Below, piece after piece: positions 52,680 through 62,598 of a stretch of DNA of 64,000 bases (the first letter of the stretch is position 1; each line of letters opens with the position of its first letter). Position numbers and translations under genes: made by a program. The stretch comes from G963692885 sp964658655. Lineage in GTDB: Bacteria; Acidobacteriota; Terriglobia; Terriglobales; Acidobacteriaceae. The stretch spans positions 89,433-153,432 of the forward strand of contig CAZZZL010000005.1 in the NCBI GenBank assembly GCA_964658655.1, in the 5' to 3' direction. The notes beneath the pieces were generated by a model. The model saw nothing but the letters and a program-made list of their open reading frames with translations. It was not told the origin of the DNA and searched no databases.

Positions 52680-55634
52680 ATGGATGGATCTCGCACAATG
52701 ACCTCGCCATTTCCGATCCTGCAGGCCGCTCCCGGCAAAACGCACGCGCATCCTCATGAGTCGTTTGCAGAACATACGGCGCTGGAGCAGAAGCTAAAGG
52801 CTACGGTGAAGGGCGAAGTCCGGTTTGATGATGCGTCCCGCGCGCTGTATGCGACAGACGCTTCGAATTACCGACAGGTTCCGATCGGGCTCGTGCTCCC
52901 GCGTGACAGCGATGATGTGATAGCCGCGATTGCCGCTTGTCGAGAGTACGGCGCGCCTGTGCTTTCGCGCGGCGGTGGAACAAGCCTTGCCGGTCAATGC
53001 TGCAATGTCGCCGTCGTGCTCGACTTTTCCAAATACATGTCTGCGATTCTGAGGGTCGATGCCGCCGGGCGGATGGCGACGGTACAGCCTGGCGTGGTGC
53101 TTGACTCGCTGCGACGGGAAGCGGAAACGCACGAGCTCACTTTTGCGCCGGACCCTGCCACGCACAGTCGATGCACGCTTGGCGGGATGATTGGTAACAA
53201 TTCCTGTGGCGTACATGCGTTGATGGGCGGTAAGACCGTCGATAACATCGAGGCGCTGGAGATACTGCTGTATGACGGGACGCGGATGCGCGTTGGTCGT
53301 ACGAGCGAAGCAGAGCTCGTAAAAATTATCGAGGCTGGAGGACGGCGCGGAGAGATTTATGCGGGACTCCGGCATTTGCGGGACAGCTATTCCGCGCTGA
53401 TCAAAGAGCGTTTCCCTGATATTCCGCGCCGTGTGTCCGGTTACAACCTCGACCAGCTACTGCCGGAGAATGGCTTCAACGTGGCGCGCGCGCTGGTCGG
53501 CACAGAGGGAACGTGCGTCACGATTCTTGAGGCTGACTGTGAGTTGAAGCCGAGTCCGCAATATCGTCGACTCGTCGCGCTTGGATTCGAGGATGCCTTC
53601 ATTGCAGCAGACCATGTACCGGCGGTTCTGCAGTTGAAGCCGATCGGGCTGGAGGGTTTCGATGGGCTGCTGGTGGACTACATGCTGCGCAAAAACCTGG
53701 TGGTGGAGGATGTAAAGCTGTTGCCTGCCGGTCGCGGATTTCTGCTGTGTGAGTTTGGGGCGGATTCATCGCGAGAGGTCGACGCCATGGCTGACGCGCT
53801 CGTCGTCTCTGCGGGGAGTTTCGATGCCAAGCCAAGCATCGCGCGTTACAACGACGAGCAGGCGGCACGTGTGTGGAAGGTGCGCGAATCGGCACTTGGC
53901 GCAAGCGTCTTTGTGCCGGGTGAGCAGAGTGGGTGGGAAGGCTGGGAGGACTCTGCGGTGCGGCCGGAATTACTCGGCGCTTATCTGCGCGAGTTATTCG
54001 TACTCATCGAGCGCTACGGTTATCGCACGCCGATGTACGGCCACTTCGGACAAGGGTGCGTGCACCTGCGCATCTCGTTTGACCTGAAGACCGGCGAGGG
54101 AGTCGCGAAGTACAGAAGCTTCATTGAAGAAGCTGCGGATATCGTGTTGAAGTATGGCGGCTCTTTTTCCGGTGAGCACGGCGACGGACAATCTCGAGCA
54201 GCTTTGCTTCCGAAGATGTTTGGCCCCGAGTTGATGCGTGCATTTGCAGAGTTCAAGGCATTGTGGGATCCGGCTAACATGATGAACCCCGGAAAGCTGA
54301 TTGATCCGATAGCTGTGTACGATCCGATTGATAATCTGCGCATTGGTGCGGGCTACCAGGCGGCTCACGAAAAGGTGTGGTTCCAGTATCCGGGCGATGG
54401 TGGTTCATTCAGCGATGCAACCACGCGCTGTGTAGGTGTAGGGGCCTGCCGAAATCAGGACCACGGGACAATGTGCCCAAGCTATATGGCGACGCGGGAA
54501 GAGAAGCACTCCACGCGCGGCCGCGCGCATCTGCTCTGGGAAATGATGCAGGGCAATGTGGTCAAGGACGGCTGGCGCAACCAGGAGGTAAAACAAGCGC
54601 TTGATCTCTGTCTATCCTGCAAGGCATGCAAAACGGAGTGCCCCGTAAATGTAGATATGGCTACGTGGAAGGCGGAGTTTCTCGCGCATCACTATGAAGG
54701 ACGGAGGCATCCGCTGCAGCACTATGCCTTTGGATTCATGGATAAGTGGGCAGGGATTGCGTCCATAGCGCCATCGATGGCGAACCTGCCGCTGAGGATG
54801 CCAGGCATGAGCAACGCGGTGAAAGCTATTCTCGGTATCGCGCAGCAAAGGACGCTGCCGCCATTCGCCGCCAGGAATTTTCGTAAGTCGCATCAGAGGA
54901 CAACCGATTTTCAGAATAAGGCCGGGGCAGAGGTCCTGCTCTGGACGGATACCTGGAATAACTACTTTCATCCGAAGGCACTTACTGCCGCTGCAAAGGT
55001 GTTGGGCGACGCTGGTAAGTCAGTGAATCTATCACCAAAGCAATTATGCTGTGGGCGTCCGCTGTATGATTTTGGTTTTCTGGATCAGGCGCGGAGCTAC
55101 CTGCTGCAGATACTTGATGAATTCGAGCCGCAGATTCGTGCCGGTATACCCGTGGTGATGCTGGAGCCAAGCTGTGCAAGTGTCTTTCGAGACGAGTTAC
55201 TTAACTTCTTTCCTCACGATGAGCGCGCCATACTGTTAAGCCAGCAAACGGTGATGCTGAGCGAATTGCTGGCTAAGACGACTACGGACTGGCAGCCGCC
55301 GCAGCTGCCTGGGCGGAAGATACTTCTCCACGGGCACTGTCATCAGAAGGCGCTGATGAATATGCAACATGAAATTGCGTTGCTGAAGATGACAGGTGCT
55401 GATGTCGAGATGCTCGATGCCGGATGCTGTGGAATGGCTGGCCCTTTCGGGTTCGAAAAGGATAAGTTCCAGGTGTCACAGACGCTTGCCGAACGAGTAC
55501 TGCTACCGGCGGTGCGAGCGGCCAAGGGGAATACGATTGTGGTGACGGACGGGTTCAGTTGTCGTGAGCAGATCCGGCAGAATACTCGGAGGGGCGCCGT
55601 CCATATAGCTGAAGTGCTTGCTGGAAACGAATGA
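52680..55634 (+). CDS. Fused FAD-linked oxidase and Fe-S oxidoreductase
   Basis: A 984-residue dehydrogenase with an N-terminal FAD domain (VLPRDSDDVIAAIAACREYG, GGTSLAGQCCN, NNSCGVHALMGG), an FAD C-terminal substrate domain (GHFGQGCVHLRISF, SGEHGDGQSRAALL), a 4Fe-4S segment (CLSCKACKTECPVNVDMATW) and a CCG domain (CCGRPLYDFG, DAGCCGMAGPFGFEKDK). This is the architecture of E. coli YdiJ-type 2-hydroxyacid dehydrogenases. In a fucose pathway it could oxidise the lactate product or a sugar-acid intermediate and feed electrons to quinone. The start is uncertain; 52680 is used because a TATAAT at 52643 makes the ATG at 52653 too close to the promoter. Confidence 0.88.
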   Translation: MDGSRTMTSPFPILQAAPGKTHAHPHESFAEHTALEQKLKATVKGEVRFDDASRALYATDASNYRQVPIGLVLPRDSDDVIAAIAACREYGAPVLSRGGGTSLAGQCCNVAVVLDFSKYMSAILRVDAAGRMATVQPGVVLDSLRREAETHELTFAPDPATHSRCTLGGMIGNNSCGVHALMGGKTVDNIEALEILLYDGTRMRVGRTSEAELVKIIEAGGRRGEIYAGLRHLRDSYSALIKERFPDIPRRVSGYNLDQLLPENGFNVARALVGTEGTCVTILEADCELKPSPQYRRLVALGFEDAFIAADHVPAVLQLKPIGLEGFDGLLVDYMLRKNLVVEDVKLLPAGRGFLLCEFGADSSREVDAMADALVVSAGSFDAKPSIARYNDEQAARVWKVRESALGASVFVPGEQSGWEGWEDSAVRPELLGAYLRELFVLIERYGYRTPMYGHFGQGCVHLRISFDLKTGEGVAKYRSFIEEAADIVLKYGGSFSGEHGDGQSRAALLPKMFGPELMRAFAEFKALWDPANMMNPGKLIDPIAVYDPIDNLRIGAGYQAAHEKVWFQYPGDGGSFSDATTRCVGVGACRNQDHGTMCPSYMATREEKHSTRGRAHLLWEMMQGNVVKDGWRNQEVKQALDLCLSCKACKTECPVNVDMATWKAEFLAHHYEGRRHPLQHYAFGFMDKWAGIASIAPSMANLPLRMPGMSNAVKAILGIAQQRTLPPFAARNFRKSHQRTTDFQNKAGAEVLLWTDTWNNYFHPKALTAAAKVLGDAGKSVNLSPKQLCCGRPLYDFGFLDQARSYLLQILDEFEPQIRAGIPVVMLEPSCASVFRDELLNFFPHDERAILLSQQTVMLSELLAKTTTDWQPPQLPGRKILLHGHCHQKALMNMQHEIALLKMTGADVEMLDAGCCGMAGPFGFEKDKFQVSQTLAERVLLPAVRAAKGNTIVVTDGFSCREQIRQNTRRGAVHIAEVLAGNE

Positions 55635-55653
55635 TGATCAGCGGCGAGGACAT

Positions 55654-56406
55654 ATGAACCAGATTGACCTGAAGGGACGCAAGGCTGTTGTCACCGGTGG
55701 CGCGCAGGGCATAGGCTTTGCCATTGCATCGCGATTGCTTGCATCGGGGGCGGCCGTCTCACTCTGGGATCGAGACAAGGAGCTTCTTGAGACAGCTCGA
55801 GCCAGCCTGAGCATCGCCGGCGAAGTGCATGCCGAGCTGGTTGATGTTTCGTCGGCAGAACATGTTAAGGCAGCCACGAGAGCTACTCTTTATAAGTCAG
55901 GAAGGATCGATATACTCGTTGCTAATGCGGGCATAGCCGGGCCAAACCATAAGACCTGGGAATACCCCCTGGATGCGTGGAGACAGGTGATCGATATCAA
56001 CCTGACCGGTGTTTTCCTATGCTGCAGCGCAGTGATACCGCACATGCTTGAAAAGAATTATGGGCGCGTCGTGAATGTTGCGTCGATCGCGGGCAAAGAA
56101 GGCAATGCGAATGCGTCGGCCTACAGCGCATCGAAGGCCGGGGTGATTGCACTTACCAAGTCGCTGGGCAAGGAGACAGCCAGCAGGAATATTGCAGTGA
56201 ACTGTATTACTCCGGCTGCCGCCCATACGCGGATATTCGACCAGATGAGCCAGGAGCATATTGACTTTATGTTGTCCCGCATTCCGCGCGGACGCTTTCT
56301 CGAGGTAGATGAAGTAAGTGCGATGGTTGCATGGCTGGTGTCGGAGGAGAATACTTTTACGACGGGTGGGGTCTTCGATATCAGTGGAGGTCGAGCGACT
56401 TATTGA
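55654..56406 (+). CDS. Short-chain dehydrogenase, probable 2-keto-3-deoxyfuconate dehydrogenase
   Basis: An SDR of 250 residues with TGGAQGIGFA near residue 14, LVANAGIAGPNHKTWEYP, catalytic Ser in NVASIAG and AYSASK, and a C-terminal TTGGVFDISGGRATY. The pattern VNCITPAAAHTRIFDQM resembles enzymes that oxidise C4 of 2-keto-3-deoxy-L-fuconate. The start at 55654 has GAGGA 5 nt upstream; it follows the FAD/Fe-S gene by 19 bp, so the two are surely cotranscribed. Substrate inferred from context. Confidence 0.85.
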   Translation: MNQIDLKGRKAVVTGGAQGIGFAIASRLLASGAAVSLWDRDKELLETARASLSIAGEVHAELVDVSSAEHVKAATRATLYKSGRIDILVANAGIAGPNHKTWEYPLDAWRQVIDINLTGVFLCCSAVIPHMLEKNYGRVVNVASIAGKEGNANASAYSASKAGVIALTKSLGKETASRNIAVNCITPAAAHTRIFDQMSQEHIDFMLSRIPRGRFLEVDEVSAMVAWLVSEENTFTTGGVFDISGGRATY

Positions 56407-56530
56407 GTCGCGTTCGGCAATGCTCTCACTCGATGTAGACGACATGCGTCGGGCATGCTGGGGGGAGCCGGCGCAAGGGACTGAAGCTATACATAGGATT
56501 GAAGTTTGAAGCACAGAGGGGAAAAGCGCG

Positions 56531-57637
56531 ATGCAGTTAGAACAGCCAGCGAATGCTGATGCGGCTGCGATCAAGGTAGCGATTATCGGCTTCGGCCTTG
56601 CGGGCCGCGTGTTTCACGCGCCTTTTGTCAACGCGGTACCGGGCCTGCGGCTCAGCTACATCGTTCAGCGGCAGGGAAACACAGCCGCAGAGTCTTATCC
56701 CGATGCGACTATCCTCCGTAGTGTCGACGAAGCCATCGAGTCCGATGCGCAGATAGTCGTCATCGGTAGTCCCAACGCGACGCACTATGCATTTGCAAAG
56801 AGCTGCCTGGAAGCGGGCAAGCATGTTGTGATCGACAAGCCTTTTTGCGCAAGCAGCCAGGAAGCTCGCGACCTGATACATCTGGCTGCAGCAAGATCAC
56901 TCGTCCTCGCACCGTTTCATAATCGTCGATGGGATGGTGATTTTCTTACTGTCAAGAAGCTGTTGAATGAAAAAGCTTTCGGACGACTCGTGACTTATAC
57001 GGCTCGGTGGGATCGTTTCAGTCCTACGCCCAAAAAGAACACTTGGAAGGAAACCAGCGACGCTGCGAATGGATTGCTGCTTGACCTTGGAAGCCACCTC
57101 GTCGACCAGGTACTTAGCCTCTTCGGCGCGCCGTTCAAAATCACTGCGAGCATCCGCACCGAGCGAGACGGATCCATGATCGATGACGCTTTCGATCTCG
57201 TCCTGCACTATCCTCGGATGCTTGCATCGTGCCACTCGACAATGCTGGCATGTGATGCGTCTCCACGATTTTTATTGCACGGGACAAGCGGAAGTTTCAA
57301 GAAATATGGAGTGGATCCGCAGGAGCCCGCACTGGTTGGTGGACGCCAGGTGCCACCGATGATGAGCGGAGATGATTGGTTGAGCGAGGACAAGTCCCAT
57401 TGGGGCGTACTGACACAAGCTGTCGACCCGAATGATCCAAAAAAACTCGAGCGCGTGACCATTGAAACCCTCGCGGGAGATTACCGGCAGTTCTACGCAA
57501 ATGTCCGTGATGCCATTCGCGGGATTGCTCCTCTTGCGGTCACGGCAGAGGACGCGTGGCGGCTGCTCCGTGTACTCGAAGTGGCGAGAGAGAGCAGTGA
57601 ACAAGGATGCACCTTGCCAGTCCAGCTGAACCACTAA
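56531..57637 (+). CDS. Gfo/Idh/MocA family oxidoreductase
   Basis: A two-domain NAD(P)-dependent sugar oxidoreductase of 368 residues. The Rossmann motif is AIIGFGLAGRVFHAPF near residue 15, the DKPFCASS strand is at about 103 with the conserved Lys-Pro, and NRRWDGDFLTVKKLL and DLGSHLVDQVLSLFG follow. The C-terminal half forms the substrate beta-sheet. The family acts on many sugars and inositols; in this cluster it could handle a fucose-derived or related deoxysugar. GAGGGG lies about 10 nt upstream of the ATG. It follows the SDR by 124 bp. Confidence 0.87.
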   Translation: MQLEQPANADAAAIKVAIIGFGLAGRVFHAPFVNAVPGLRLSYIVQRQGNTAAESYPDATILRSVDEAIESDAQIVVIGSPNATHYAFAKSCLEAGKHVVIDKPFCASSQEARDLIHLAAARSLVLAPFHNRRWDGDFLTVKKLLNEKAFGRLVTYTARWDRFSPTPKKNTWKETSDAANGLLLDLGSHLVDQVLSLFGAPFKITASIRTERDGSMIDDAFDLVLHYPRMLASCHSTMLACDASPRFLLHGTSGSFKKYGVDPQEPALVGGRQVPPMMSGDDWLSEDKSHWGVLTQAVDPNDPKKLERVTIETLAGDYRQFYANVRDAIRGIAPLAVTAEDAWRLLRVLEVARESSEQGCTLPVQLNH

Positions 57638-57728
57638 GACAGTTTTATACATCTCCATGCGATTGAGCGTGTGTGGGCTCGCGAATTTCGCCTCCCGATG
57701 TATGGGTGTGTCCATATAATCGTGGCTT

Positions 57729-60700
57729 ATGCGTATCGGCTGGTTACTCAGTTTCTTTCTAAGCCTATCTTCCCTGTTGCAGGGCCAGGCACTCTCTTCA
57801 CGATGCTGGAATGCAGTGCTGCACAGCGACAACGGCACACCCGTTGAAGGTGCGACCATTCGGCTCACGGAAGCTGACAAGACACTGCAGGCTAAGGCAT
57901 CCGCCGATGGCAGCTTTCAATTCTGCAACCTTACAGCTGGCAGCTATGAGCTTTCTGTTGTGCTGGACGGCGTAGTTCGGCGTCATGCAGAAGCGATCAG
58001 CCTAAAACCGGATTTCCCGCCTGCTATTGTCACGGCCACTGGACAAGACACGCTGGCCATTACGTTTACGGAGCAGAAGAAAGATGGAAACGGCGGCGAA
58101 CAGCTTTCCAGCCAGACGGTAAGCGCTATTCCGCTGAATAAGCGCGACTTCAGCCAGTTGCTGCTGCTGGCTGCGGGTACGATGACCGACGCGAACGGGC
58201 AGACCAATTTCACGCAGCAGTTTGCCATCAATGGCCAGCGCGGGGTTGAAGCGGTGTTTGCCATGGACGGCTCAGATACGAGCGACCCTGAGATGGGGGG
58301 CGCGACATTCAGCAACTTCAATGTGGATGCTGTTGAAGAGATCCGTTCATCTTCAGGATGGATGCCGGCGGAGATAGGCCGCGGTGCTGCGGGGTATACC
58401 AACATTCTTACCCGCTCCGGCAGCAGTGGTTTCCACGGGTCTGTGTTCGAATTCCTGCGTAACTCGTCGCTCGACGCGCGCAATTATTTCGACCATCCAT
58501 CCATTGCGGATCCGGGCAGGATTCCACCCTTCAGGCGCAATGAGTTTGGTTTCACCAATGGTGGTCCGGTTGTGCTTCCGCGTATTTATGATGGCAAGGG
58601 TAAGACGTTTTACTTTGGCCAGTACCAGGGTTTTCGGCAGGTGCTGGGAACAACGCAGGTGCTACCTGTACCGACGGCTGCGCAACGCGCCGGTATCGAT
58701 ACGACTGCCTTCCCGGGCGATACGCTGGTGATTACACCACCGGCGGATATCGCGAGAATTCTCGCCCGCTACCCGCTGCCAAATAATCCGACAGGCTCAT
58801 ACGGGGCCAACACATATGCGGTCTCCTCGAAGGTTGTCACGAATGCCAACCAGTTTTCCATACGGCTGGATCAGCAGCTTTCGAACAACTCTCACCTGAT
58901 GGCCAGATTTAACTTCAATAATCTATTTGGACCTACCAATAATCCTGACCAGACGGCAATAGATCCAAGCTTTGGTGTCGTCTACGTAGATCATCAACGC
59001 AATGGGGTCGTCACTTATACGAAGAGCATCACGCCGAAGTTTGATATTGAGAGTTCAGCAAGTGTGACGCGCACCACTCCCCAGTTCCCCACGCCTAACC
59101 ATACTGATCCAGCGGTTAAATTCAATGATGGCTTGTTCGAGGCATTCAACTCGGCCGGTGGATCAATCATGTCCGCCTATGGAAATCTTATCCAGGCACG
59201 CCAGAACCTTACATGGAGTACCGGTCGGCACCTGGTTAAAGTTGGTGGCGAAGTACGCTTGAATCGCGATACTACCTACTTCGGCATCAGCGCGAATGGC
59301 GAATACGATTTCGGGGGCGGGACTTCCTATTCCCCGGTGAAATTGGTTTCGAAAAGTGGTGCGCACACTATTCGTGCCGGCGATCCACTGCCCGACACGC
59401 TAAGCAGCTTTCTGACCGGCAGCGCCTTTGTGTATACGACGGCGGATGCATCGCCATTCACCTCCGGAGGTGATCATATCGGCGCTGCCGCCATTTCACG
59501 TAACAACGGTAATATCTATCTGCAGGATACATTCAAGATCTCGCCGCGCTTCGTACTGGATTACGGCGTTCGCTACGAAGTGTATTCGCCTATCAGCGAG
59601 CGAGCGCACCGGACATCGGGATTCCTGATGAACGGCAGTCAACAGGAGTATCTCGTAAACCCGCAACCCGGCTACCGGTTTGACTGGGGTGGTGTTGCGC
59701 CGCGTGTTCAGCTTGATTGGAAGGTCATGGACAGCCTGCATGTGCACGCAGGCGGAGGACTGACAACTATACCGCCGAATATATGGCAGGATAATTTTCT
59801 AACTGGTGCAACGCCTTTCGCGATCTACCCGCATCTTTCGGCGACGTCCGCTGCGCCCATTCAGTATGGTTATCGGATTACCTCAGCACAGCTTCCAACT
59901 TTCTACTCACTCTCAGGCCAGAATGTCTTTGCCAGCGGCGACACCAAGAAGGTAGCCCCTAACACGCCACTTGATATAGAGCGCTACCAGAGAGACCTTG
60001 CTGCTCTGTCGCCCGGGTCGCAGTTGACACCGTTGAACCTGACGGGCATCGATCGTCGCTTCGGGAATGCCTATCTACAGACGTGGACGGTAGGAGCAGA
60101 GCGGCAGTTCGGCAAGCTTACTGCCGACACGGCTTACATCGGAACGGCGTCTGTGAGGTTGCCGCGCATTTCATATATCAATGGGTACTCGGGCGCCGGG
60201 CCCGGCTATGCTCCTTTCACACAATTTGACAGCGCGGGTAATGCAACCGGAGGCTTTGGTACGGAGGAGTTAATTACTGCGACCGCGCACTCGACGTATC
60301 ATGCGCTCCAGACTTCCATCGCGGGGACGGTGCCACATGGTGGACCGGGAATCCAGGCCAGCTATACGTGGTCGAAGTCAATTGACGACACGAGTGGTGT
60401 TCCCGCGAATGGAAACACTACGGGTGCAATCGCCAGCACTTACCCTCAGAATCCTTTTAATACACATGCTGAAAAAGGGCCCTCGAGCTTCGATGTTAAC
60501 CACGGTTTTACGATGAGCCTGGCGCAGGATCTGCAGCTCGAGAAGGCCGAGTGGCTGCAGGAAATTAATCGCAGGATAACAGCAGGTTGGGAGCTGCTAA
60601 GTATCTCGACGATCAGCAGCGGCTCGCCTTTCACGGTGTACTCCGGCGTGCAGCAAACGGCCGCCGGCTCCAATGGTGTCGATCGGCCGGACCAGGTTGC

Positions 60701-61088
60701 CAAGCCCCATTTGTCGACTGCGCGGAAAGTGCGCGAAGACTATTTCGGATTGGGAGCAGAGAACGCTTCGTACTTTTCTATCCCGATCAACGAGCCTGGT
60801 GGAACGGGACCGAACCAGGGTTACTTCGGCTCACTGGGCCGGAATACATTCCGTGGCCCCGCATACTATGATTTCGATTTATCGCTGATTAAAGATACGC
60901 CGGTAGGACGACGAGCGGCTGGTGGTGAGTTCTTTGATGTGCAGTTCCGTTCAGAGTTCTTCAACATTTTCAACATCGTTGACATGGGTCTACCCGCGAA
61001 CACGATCAAAGGATCGGGCTTTGGAGAGATCAGCAAAACTGCGGGAACATCTCGACAGATTCAGTTCTCGGTCAAGCTGCTGTTTTAG
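57729..61088 (+). CDS. TonB-dependent receptor, Oar-like, of the sugar island
   Basis: An outer-membrane receptor of 1,119 residues. The signal peptide is WLLSFFLSLSSLLQGQAL. The N-terminal regulatory domain is shorter and odd (CWNAVLHSDNGTPVEGATIR, ADGSFQFCNLTAGSYEL), including two Cys that could form a disulfide. A plug follows (about 120-240: FAINGQRGVEAVFAMDGSD, MPAEIGRGAAGYTNILTRSG), then a barrel ending QFSVKLLF. Its place directly after the fucose-type enzymes suggests it imports fucosylated oligosaccharides, but the ligand is not shown by the sequence. The gene begins 91 bp after the Gfo/Idh stop. It is convergent with mnmE. Confidence 0.92.
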   Translation: MRIGWLLSFFLSLSSLLQGQALSSRCWNAVLHSDNGTPVEGATIRLTEADKTLQAKASADGSFQFCNLTAGSYELSVVLDGVVRRHAEAISLKPDFPPAIVTATGQDTLAITFTEQKKDGNGGEQLSSQTVSAIPLNKRDFSQLLLLAAGTMTDANGQTNFTQQFAINGQRGVEAVFAMDGSDTSDPEMGGATFSNFNVDAVEEIRSSSGWMPAEIGRGAAGYTNILTRSGSSGFHGSVFEFLRNSSLDARNYFDHPSIADPGRIPPFRRNEFGFTNGGPVVLPRIYDGKGKTFYFGQYQGFRQVLGTTQVLPVPTAAQRAGIDTTAFPGDTLVITPPADIARILARYPLPNNPTGSYGANTYAVSSKVVTNANQFSIRLDQQLSNNSHLMARFNFNNLFGPTNNPDQTAIDPSFGVVYVDHQRNGVVTYTKSITPKFDIESSASVTRTTPQFPTPNHTDPAVKFNDGLFEAFNSAGGSIMSAYGNLIQARQNLTWSTGRHLVKVGGEVRLNRDTTYFGISANGEYDFGGGTSYSPVKLVSKSGAHTIRAGDPLPDTLSSFLTGSAFVYTTADASPFTSGGDHIGAAAISRNNGNIYLQDTFKISPRFVLDYGVRYEVYSPISERAHRTSGFLMNGSQQEYLVNPQPGYRFDWGGVAPRVQLDWKVMDSLHVHAGGGLTTIPPNIWQDNFLTGATPFAIYPHLSATSAAPIQYGYRITSAQLPTFYSLSGQNVFASGDTKKVAPNTPLDIERYQRDLAALSPGSQLTPLNLTGIDRRFGNAYLQTWTVGAERQFGKLTADTAYIGTASVRLPRISYINGYSGAGPGYAPFTQFDSAGNATGGFGTEELITATAHSTYHALQTSIAGTVPHGGPGIQASYTWSKSIDDTSGVPANGNTTGAIASTYPQNPFNTHAEKGPSSFDVNHGFTMSLAQDLQLEKAEWLQEINRRITAGWELLSISTISSGSPFTVYSGVQQTAAGSNGVDRPDQVAKPHLSTARKVREDYFGLGAENASYFSIPINEPGGTGPNQGYFGSLGRNTFRGPAYYDFDLSLIKDTPVGRRAAGGEFFDVQFRSEFFNIFNIVDMGLPANTIKGSGFGEISKTAGTSRQIQFSVKLLF

Positions 61089-61132
61089 AAGCGCTGGTTA
61101 ATGAATAGTTAAACTCAGCTCTTAACGCCAGT

Positions 61133-62587
61133 CTACTTGCCGATGCAGAAGGTGGAGAAGATCCGGTTGAGGATGTCGTCGGCGGTGGTTGCACCGGTTA
61201 GAGTGTCGAGGCTTTGCAGGGCTGCGTGCAGGTCCATGAGCAGCATTTCATGCGGGATTGCATTCAGGACGGCCTCCTGTGCGCGTGCAAGGGCCGCTTC
61301 GCTTTGCGTGATCGCTTCATAGTGGCGAACCGATGTAAGCATTCCTGCGGAGGAGTTTCGGCCGGCGGCAGTGATGAACGTCAAGACGTTCGTACGCAGG
61401 TCCGCAATGCCTGCTCCTGTAAGTGCGGATACGGTCGAGATTCGCCGCGCCTGCGGGGTTTTTACTTCTGCGTGGTCGGACGGTAACATGCTGCGAAGTT
61501 TGATTTCGAGCGCCTGCACCTCAGCAGATTCGAGGAGATCCACCTTGTTGACGACAACAAGCGTTCGCGTGTCCGACAGGGTCTGCTGCCATGCCTCGTC
61601 ATCCGCGATTGATGATTCGCCAATGGTAACTGTGTCAGTGGCTTCAATAATTGCAAGAATCAGATCGGCATCGGCCATGGCCTCGCGTGTCTTCTTGATG
61701 CCGATGGCCTCTGCCAGGTCGCTCGTGCTGCGTAGTCCGGCTGTGTCGACCAGTTCGACAGGAATGCCTGCGATGGATATATTTTCGATCACCAGGTCGC
61801 GCGTTGTGCCGGCCACGGGTGTTACGATGGCACGTTCGCGCTCGACGAGACGATTGAAGAGCGAGGATTTGCCTGCATTCGGTTTGCCAATGATGGCGAG
61901 GGTCAGTCCGTCGTGGATGATGCGCCCTGCAGAGTAGCTTGCGGCAATGGGCGCGAGCGCTAGTTGAATCGCCTCAATTTTCTCGGCGATTGACGAAGAT
62001 GGCATGACATCGATGTCGTCTTCAGCGAAGTCAATGCCAGCTTCGAGCGTCGCGATGAGCGAAAACAGGAGTTCCTTGACGGGTGCAATGCGTCGCGACA
62101 ATGCGCCGCCCATTTGCTCTGCGGCGAGACGGGCCTGCACGATGGTCTGCGCTTCGATCAGATCGCGGACGGCTTCTGCCTGCGTCAGATCGATGCGACC
62201 GCTCAGAAATGCCCGTTCGGTAAACTCGCCCGCACGGGCAAGACGCGCTCCGCTGGCGAGCGCATGGCGGACGATATATTCGAGCACCACGGGCGAACCA
62301 TGGGCAGCTATTTCGACGACATCTTCGGCGGTGTAGGAATTGGGCGCGGCGAAGTAGGTGACGACAGCTTCGTCAAGCTTATTTCCTTCGGGCGTGTTGT
62401 CGACGATCACTGCGAAGCGCGCAGTGGAATGGGCCAGGGGCTGGCGCAGTTTCAGGATTGGCTCGGCGATAGATTTTGCGTGGGAGCCGGAGAGGCGCAC
62501 GATGCCGATGCCGCCGCGGCCGGGCGGCGTGGAGATTGCCACGATCGTTTCATCCTCGAATGAAACGCCATCAATTTTAGACGGCAT
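61133..62587 (-). CDS. mnmE: tRNA modification GTPase MnmE
   Basis: MnmE with MnmG installs the carboxymethylaminomethyl group at U34 of tRNAs. The protein is 484 residues. The N-terminal folate-binding domain begins with DETIVAISTPPGRGGIGIVR. The middle helices have GEFTERAFLSGRIDLTQAEA. The G domain contains GKPNAGKSSLFN, TTRD, DTAGLR and NKVD. The C-terminal FCIGK holds the catalytic Cys. It is the last gene of the yidC-khpB-mnmE block, 11 bp after khpB. Confidence 0.96.
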   Translation of the reverse strand: MPSKIDGVSFEDETIVAISTPPGRGGIGIVRLSGSHAKSIAEPILKLRQPLAHSTARFAVIVDNTPEGNKLDEAVVTYFAAPNSYTAEDVVEIAAHGSPVVLEYIVRHALASGARLARAGEFTERAFLSGRIDLTQAEAVRDLIEAQTIVQARLAAEQMGGALSRRIAPVKELLFSLIATLEAGIDFAEDDIDVMPSSSIAEKIEAIQLALAPIAASYSAGRIIHDGLTLAIIGKPNAGKSSLFNRLVERERAIVTPVAGTTRDLVIENISIAGIPVELVDTAGLRSTSDLAEAIGIKKTREAMADADLILAIIEATDTVTIGESSIADDEAWQQTLSDTRTLVVVNKVDLLESAEVQALEIKLRSMLPSDHAEVKTPQARRISTVSALTGAGIADLRTNVLTFITAAGRNSSAGMLTSVRHYEAITQSEAALARAQEAVLNAIPHEMLLMDLHAALQSLDTLTGATTADDILNRIFSTFCIGK

Positions 62588-62598
62588 TGGCTTTGCCG

